This document shows positions 57,024 to 59,442 of a DNA stretch of 59,442 nt, piece by piece. Source of the stretch: Aquitalea pelogenes (GTDB lineage Bacteria; Pseudomonadota; Gammaproteobacteria; Burkholderiales; Chromobacteriaceae); NCBI RefSeq assembly GCF_001515305.1, contig NZ_LNQV01000026.1:1-59442 (forward strand), written 5' to 3'. A program made the translations under genes and the position numbers. Position 1 is the stretch's first letter; every line of letters starts with the position of its first letter. The notes beneath the pieces were generated by a model that was not told the DNA's origin, did no database searches, and saw only the letters and a list, made by a program, of their open reading frames with translations.

Positions 57024-57262
57024 CGGCCTTCCTCCTGCTGCAAGGCATCGCGGGCAATCGCCGCTCGCTTTGATGCCTGGTTCTGCGCCACCCAGGCCGC
57101 CAGATAACCGACATACAGCCACTCATCCAGCTTGCCCTGCACGGTAATCCACAGCAGCACCAGCGAGCTGACCACAAACGCCCCCACCAGCGTGCTGTCG
57201 CTGGTGGACAGCCGCCCGCTGGCCGGGTTGCGGATCAGGTCCAGCCAGCCCATTACTGCCAC
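57020..57262 (-). CDS. DUF2644 holin-like protein
   Basis: 80 aa with IRNPASGRLSTSDSTLVGAFVVSSLVLLWITVQGKLDEWLYVGYLAAWVAQNQASKR, which fits DUF2644 of Mu-like phages. Two hydrophobic stretches suit a holin or pinholin. It lies between endolysin and spanin with overlaps on both sides, so its role in membrane lysis is likely though unproven. Confidence 0.75.
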   Translation of the reverse strand: MAVMGWLDLIRNPASGRLSTSDSTLVGAFVVSSLVLLWITVQGKLDEWLYVGYLAAWVAQNQASKRAAIARDALQQEEGR

Positions 57263-57675
57263 CCCCTGGCCAGTTCAAAATGCGGAAACTCGCGGAACCG
57301 GGCTTTCGGGTTGCCATACCAGTTCAGCCCCAGCCCCTCGCCAATACGGCCCATCACTTGCCAGTGCGGGTGACGGGCATCCCATTGCGGCTTGCCACCT
57401 ACCATGGGCACGGCATCAAAAGCACGGGACGCGGCCTTGCCCTGGATGGTGTGGTTGTGGGCGGACTGCCCGGCGCGGGCATTGGTGACTTTCGGGCCTG
57501 GCTTGCTGCGGCCCTGGGCATATAAAGCATCCTGCTCGGCTCCGGAGCGCCAGGTGCAGTAAATCAATACATCCACCCCAGCATCCGCGCACTGGCGGAC
57601 AAAGGCATGCGCCAAGGGCTGCAAGTCGGGGTGAAGGTCGGAAAGAAGGCGGCTGGCCATGGTGCTGGCGTCCAT
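57253..57675 (-). CDS. Endolysin, M15 peptidase family
   Basis: 140 aa. L-alanyl-D-glutamate / D-Ala-D-Ala-type M15 endolysin: LIYCTWRSGAEQDALYAQGRSKPGP, the zinc motif SAHNHTIQGKAASRAFDAVP (H-x6-D spacing region) and the second ligand in REFPHFELARGW. No signal peptide, hence release by holin. The ATG of MDASTMASRLL follows a weak GGTGG site. First gene of the late lysis module, with a terminator-like hairpin before it. Confidence 0.88.
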   Translation of the reverse strand: MDASTMASRLLSDLHPDLQPLAHAFVRQCADAGVDVLIYCTWRSGAEQDALYAQGRSKPGPKVTNARAGQSAHNHTIQGKAASRAFDAVPMVGGKPQWDARHPHWQVMGRIGEGLGLNWYGNPKARFREFPHFELARGWQ

Positions 57676-57700
57676 CAAAGTAGGTAATGGCCACCAGAAT

Positions 57701-57725
57701 AGAAAAGCGCCCCGAGTGGGGCGCT
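57701..57725 (-). terminator. Terminator-like hairpin just upstream of the endolysin
   Basis: AGCGCCCC and GGGGCGCT around four bases, followed on the minus strand by TTTTCT. It lies between the 17-base repeat and the endolysin start, so transcripts arriving from the right could stop here unless antiterminated. Confidence 0.75.
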
Positions 57726-57741
57726 GTGAAGGGGTTCAGTG
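57725..57741 (-). repeat. 17-base repeat, copy 2
   Basis: Identical to 48427-48443. Located at the foot of the terminator-like hairpin, before the endolysin gene. Confidence 0.85.
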
Positions 57742-58181
57742 GGGTGAGGCTGTCAGGCTATGCTGACAAATGACAACAAGATGTCGTTGGCACTCTCTCT
57801 TTGGGCGGAAGAGCAACGACAGCGGGGGCTAACCCTTGCTGACTCGGATAATTTGGCTATTCATGATAATGTAATAGCGATAACTGCCATCGGCTAACAG
57901 TAGAAATTTCGCAGTTTCCAACTAGCTGAGACTGGTTGTCATAGACATATGCGTTGTCTGCAGTCTTTTTGTTGGGTATCTGTGAGTGGATGGAGTTACC
58001 TAAAGCCATCCCATCTGTAGCTGATGGGATGGCTATGAATTGACTATGTGGATGGACAGTCAGTTGTTGGTGGTCGTGTCCTTTGGTAGTTTCATTTGGT
58101 TATGTACTTCACGGATTGAGTAAACCCAGATTGTTGAAATTAACGGAAAAAATACTCACATCTGCTCTACACATTGATTGA
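57742..58181. other. Gene-free stretch between lysis module and HNH cargo
   Basis: About 440 bases without a credible gene. It should hold the late promoter (C-activated in Mu) reading left and the promoter of the HNH gene reading right. The only strong structure is a 12-base-pair hairpin at 58004-58034. No C-box could be identified. Confidence 0.5.
58004..58034. other. 12-base-pair perfect hairpin
   Basis: AGCCATCCCATC and GATGGGATGGCT around TGTAGCT. No T run follows, so an operator, transcript stabiliser or weak terminator are all possible. Confidence 0.7.
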
Positions 58182-58210
58182 TTTAACGTACACCTGTACG
58201 GGTGTATATT
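58182..58210 (+). promoter_or_regulatory. Promoter with internal operator for the HNH gene
   Basis: -35 TTTAAC and -10 TATATT separated by 17 bases. Inside the spacer a palindrome TACACC-TGTACG-GGTGTA (58189-58206) overlaps the -10 box, a typical repressor-site position. It lies about 26 bases before the ATG at 58237. Confidence 0.55.
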
Positions 58211-58236
58211 TGATGACATGCACTACAGGCCAGAAT

Positions 58237-59157
58237 ATGACCATCAAACAGAAAGATATAAAACTTCTCTGGGGACGCTCCGGAAATCGTTGTGCAATCT
58301 GCAGGGTAGTACTTACACAGGATGCTTTATCAGTAACCTCTAGTTTTACGCTGGGCGAACAAGCTCATATTGTAGGAGATAAGTCCGGATCGGCTAGGTC
58401 AACAAGCCCGCTAACTGCAGAACAGAGAGATAGCTATCATAATTTAATCCTGCTCTGCCCTACACATCACACTGAAATTGATAGCAATGAGCCTGACTGG
58501 CCAGTGGAGCGCCTTCATCAAGTTAAGTCAGAACACGAGCTTTGGGTGACTGAAACACTTAGTGAAACCGTTGATCACGTCAAAATAGCAAAACAGGCAA
58601 TTATTGCATCCATAGTGGACTCTGCTGTGGAATTATGCGATCTAGAAAATTGGCAAAACTGGACTAGCTTCGCCTTGTCCCCCGACCCAAGGTGGGAGAA
58701 AAAGCGACCTAATATGCATTTCGATTTTCGTCAAAAAATTATTTCAGCCATTTGGCCAAGTGATTTTGAAGAGCTAAAAAATTCGGCAATCACTCTTTCT
58801 ATTCTGCTCAACCAGGCAGCGCAAAAATATCTTGAGCATGCTGACCTGCATGGGGATTGCTACTATCCGTTCAAATTTTACAAAGCAATGAGTTACAATC
58901 CGAATTACGATAGGGACTTGAGGTTGTATACGGAGTGGATGGATGAGTGCTATTCATTAATATACCAGGCAACAAAAGCGGCGAATTGGTTTGCTGATAT
59001 TGTCAGGCGAGATGTTAATCCGATGTTTTTCGCAGAGAAAGGAAAATTCCTAATTATGGAAGGACCTTTTTCTGATCTGTCCTACAGGACGAGGTTGCTG
59101 GAATTCTCCGAGGATGAAAAAAATTCTATGCCAAAAGCTCTGTTCGAACATGCATGA
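58237..59157 (+). CDS. HNH endonuclease fused to an unknown helical domain (cargo)
   Basis: 306 aa from MTIKQKDIKLLWGRSGNRCAICRVVL. HNH nuclease: CAIC zinc Cys pair, EQAHIVGD (metal-site His), RDSYHNLILLCPTHHTEIDS, then LHQVKSEHELWV. Residues about 110-306 form an unrecognised mostly helical domain (FRQKIISAIWPSDFEELKNSAITLSILLNQAAQKYLEH, RLYTEWMDECYSLIYQATKAANWFADIV). Opposite strand and AT-rich relative to the phage; own promoter and operator. ATG at 58213 is an alternative. Likely a defence effector or homing-type nuclease (inference). Confidence 0.82.
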   Translation: MTIKQKDIKLLWGRSGNRCAICRVVLTQDALSVTSSFTLGEQAHIVGDKSGSARSTSPLTAEQRDSYHNLILLCPTHHTEIDSNEPDWPVERLHQVKSEHELWVTETLSETVDHVKIAKQAIIASIVDSAVELCDLENWQNWTSFALSPDPRWEKKRPNMHFDFRQKIISAIWPSDFEELKNSAITLSILLNQAAQKYLEHADLHGDCYYPFKFYKAMSYNPNYDRDLRLYTEWMDECYSLIYQATKAANWFADIVRRDVNPMFFAEKGKFLIMEGPFSDLSYRTRLLEFSEDEKNSMPKALFEHA

Positions 59158-59289
59158 CAATTTATTAAGTTAACTCGCTGTCGCCGATTAAAATACTCTA
59201 CTTGGTCTGGAATTATATTTCACAAGAAAGATTGTGATGGATTTATTGGTCGAGGCAATTTCAAGTTGGCATTAGCATTTTTTCACTAG

Positions 59290-59442
59290 TTAAAATTTTC
59301 TTTCAATACTACACATCTGCCGTTCGGTAATTTTGTACTCCGGCGCCAGCTGGTGCATGGCGTGGCTGGCTGGTGGTGAGGGCGGCAGGCCAAGGAACTG
59401 CCATCCTCCGATGCTCCGGTATGGGAAAGCGCTGCGGCGCGG
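59290..59442 (-). CDS. Partial gene at the window edge, possible Mor-family activator
   Basis: C-terminal 50 codons only, ending QLAPEYKITERQMCSIERKF then TAA. The last twenty residues resemble the helix-turn-helix end of Mor/C activators (LA..Y..TER..Y.I). The upstream part (FPYRSIGGWQFLGLPPSPPAS) does not show the FxGRN block, which may be another frameshift or a wrong frame. Mor would be expected here in a Mu-like phage. Confidence 0.35.
   Translation of the reverse strand, partial: PRRSAFPYRSIGGWQFLGLPPSPPASHAMHQLAPEYKITERQMCSIERKF

Larger units (their letters stand above)
30900..59442 (-). mobile_element. Mu-like transposable prophage, late region, right part outside the window
   Basis: Genes in Mu order on the minus strand: lysis, gp27/gp28 terminase, gp29, gp30, gp31, gp32 protease, gp33, gpT, gp35-gp38, sheath, tube, chaperone, tape, gp43-gp48, tail fibre, then com and a DNA methyltransferase at the com/mom end. 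The mom-side end must lie between the AraC stop (30863) and the methyltransferase stop (31032); exact TG...CA ends and the 5-base target duplication could not be fixed because the other end is missing. c, ner, A and B genes are not in the window. Confidence 0.93.

Noticed and set aside
59158-59289. Possible gene between HNH and the edge gene
   Set aside because: AT-rich with stops in all frames; nothing beyond a short spacer.

Overview
The window reads as a betaproteobacterial chromosome segment of the Neisseriales / Chromobacteriaceae type (Chromobacterium, Aquitalea or Vogesella-like). It is GC-rich and strongly GC3-biased, with a Zur-linked CobW and zinc ABC operon and c'-type cytochromes. 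About 31 kb of host DNA is followed by a Mu-like transposable prophage that runs off the right edge. The genus is an inference from gene content; no marker gene settles it.

Host part (1-30.9 kb): a partial metallo-beta-lactamase-fold hydrolase, argS, an M24 aminopeptidase P, an RhlE-type RNA helicase, an overlapping glxR-hyi pair (tartronate semialdehyde/hydroxypyruvate metabolism), tyrS, and a cytochrome b561 gene next to two c'-type cytochromes. Next is a tightly coupled zinc operon: Zur box, zur, CobW GTPase, a His-rich one-helix membrane protein, ABC ATPase, permease and binding protein. Then come a TauE-like exporter, a crotonase-family enzyme, a lipoprotein amidase behind a Fur-box-like palindrome, serS, rarA, an esterase, lolA, an orphan lipoprotein, nadE, a FemAB-like acyltransferase and tRNA-Ser(GGA). 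After the tRNA lies a repeat-bearing non-coding stretch and a small stress cluster (YciI, azoR, alpha/beta hydrolase) divergent from a DJ-1/AraC regulator.

Prophage part (about 30.9-59.4 kb): the late genes lie on the minus strand in Mu order. From right to left these are lysis (M15 endolysin, DUF2644 holin-like, nested Rz/Rz1), small and large terminase, portal, F-like, G-like, protease/scaffold, decoration and gpT capsid, gp35-gp38, sheath, tube, a G/GT chaperone pair with a -1 slippery A8 run, tape measure, gp43-gp48, tail fibre, Gly-rich adhesin, fibre assembly protein, and a Com-like zinc finger overlapping a cytosine-5 DNA methyltransferase at the far end (the com/mom position). The early genes (repressor, transposase) would lie beyond the right edge.

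The late operon is broken by accessory cargo at four places: a membrane-anchored orphan between gp45 and gp46, a two-gene DUF488 cassette between protease and G, a coiled-coil/zinc-ribbon gene between the terminase genes, and an HNH-nuclease fusion with its own promoter-operator upstream of lysis. A compact structured element that could be a small RNA sits between F and G. These are the best candidates for undescribed phage-borne biology.

Nine genes, including essential argS, carry single-base losses that almost all fall in G or C runs. This looks like a sequencing or assembly artefact rather than gene decay, so those genes are annotated as single loci across the frameshifts.
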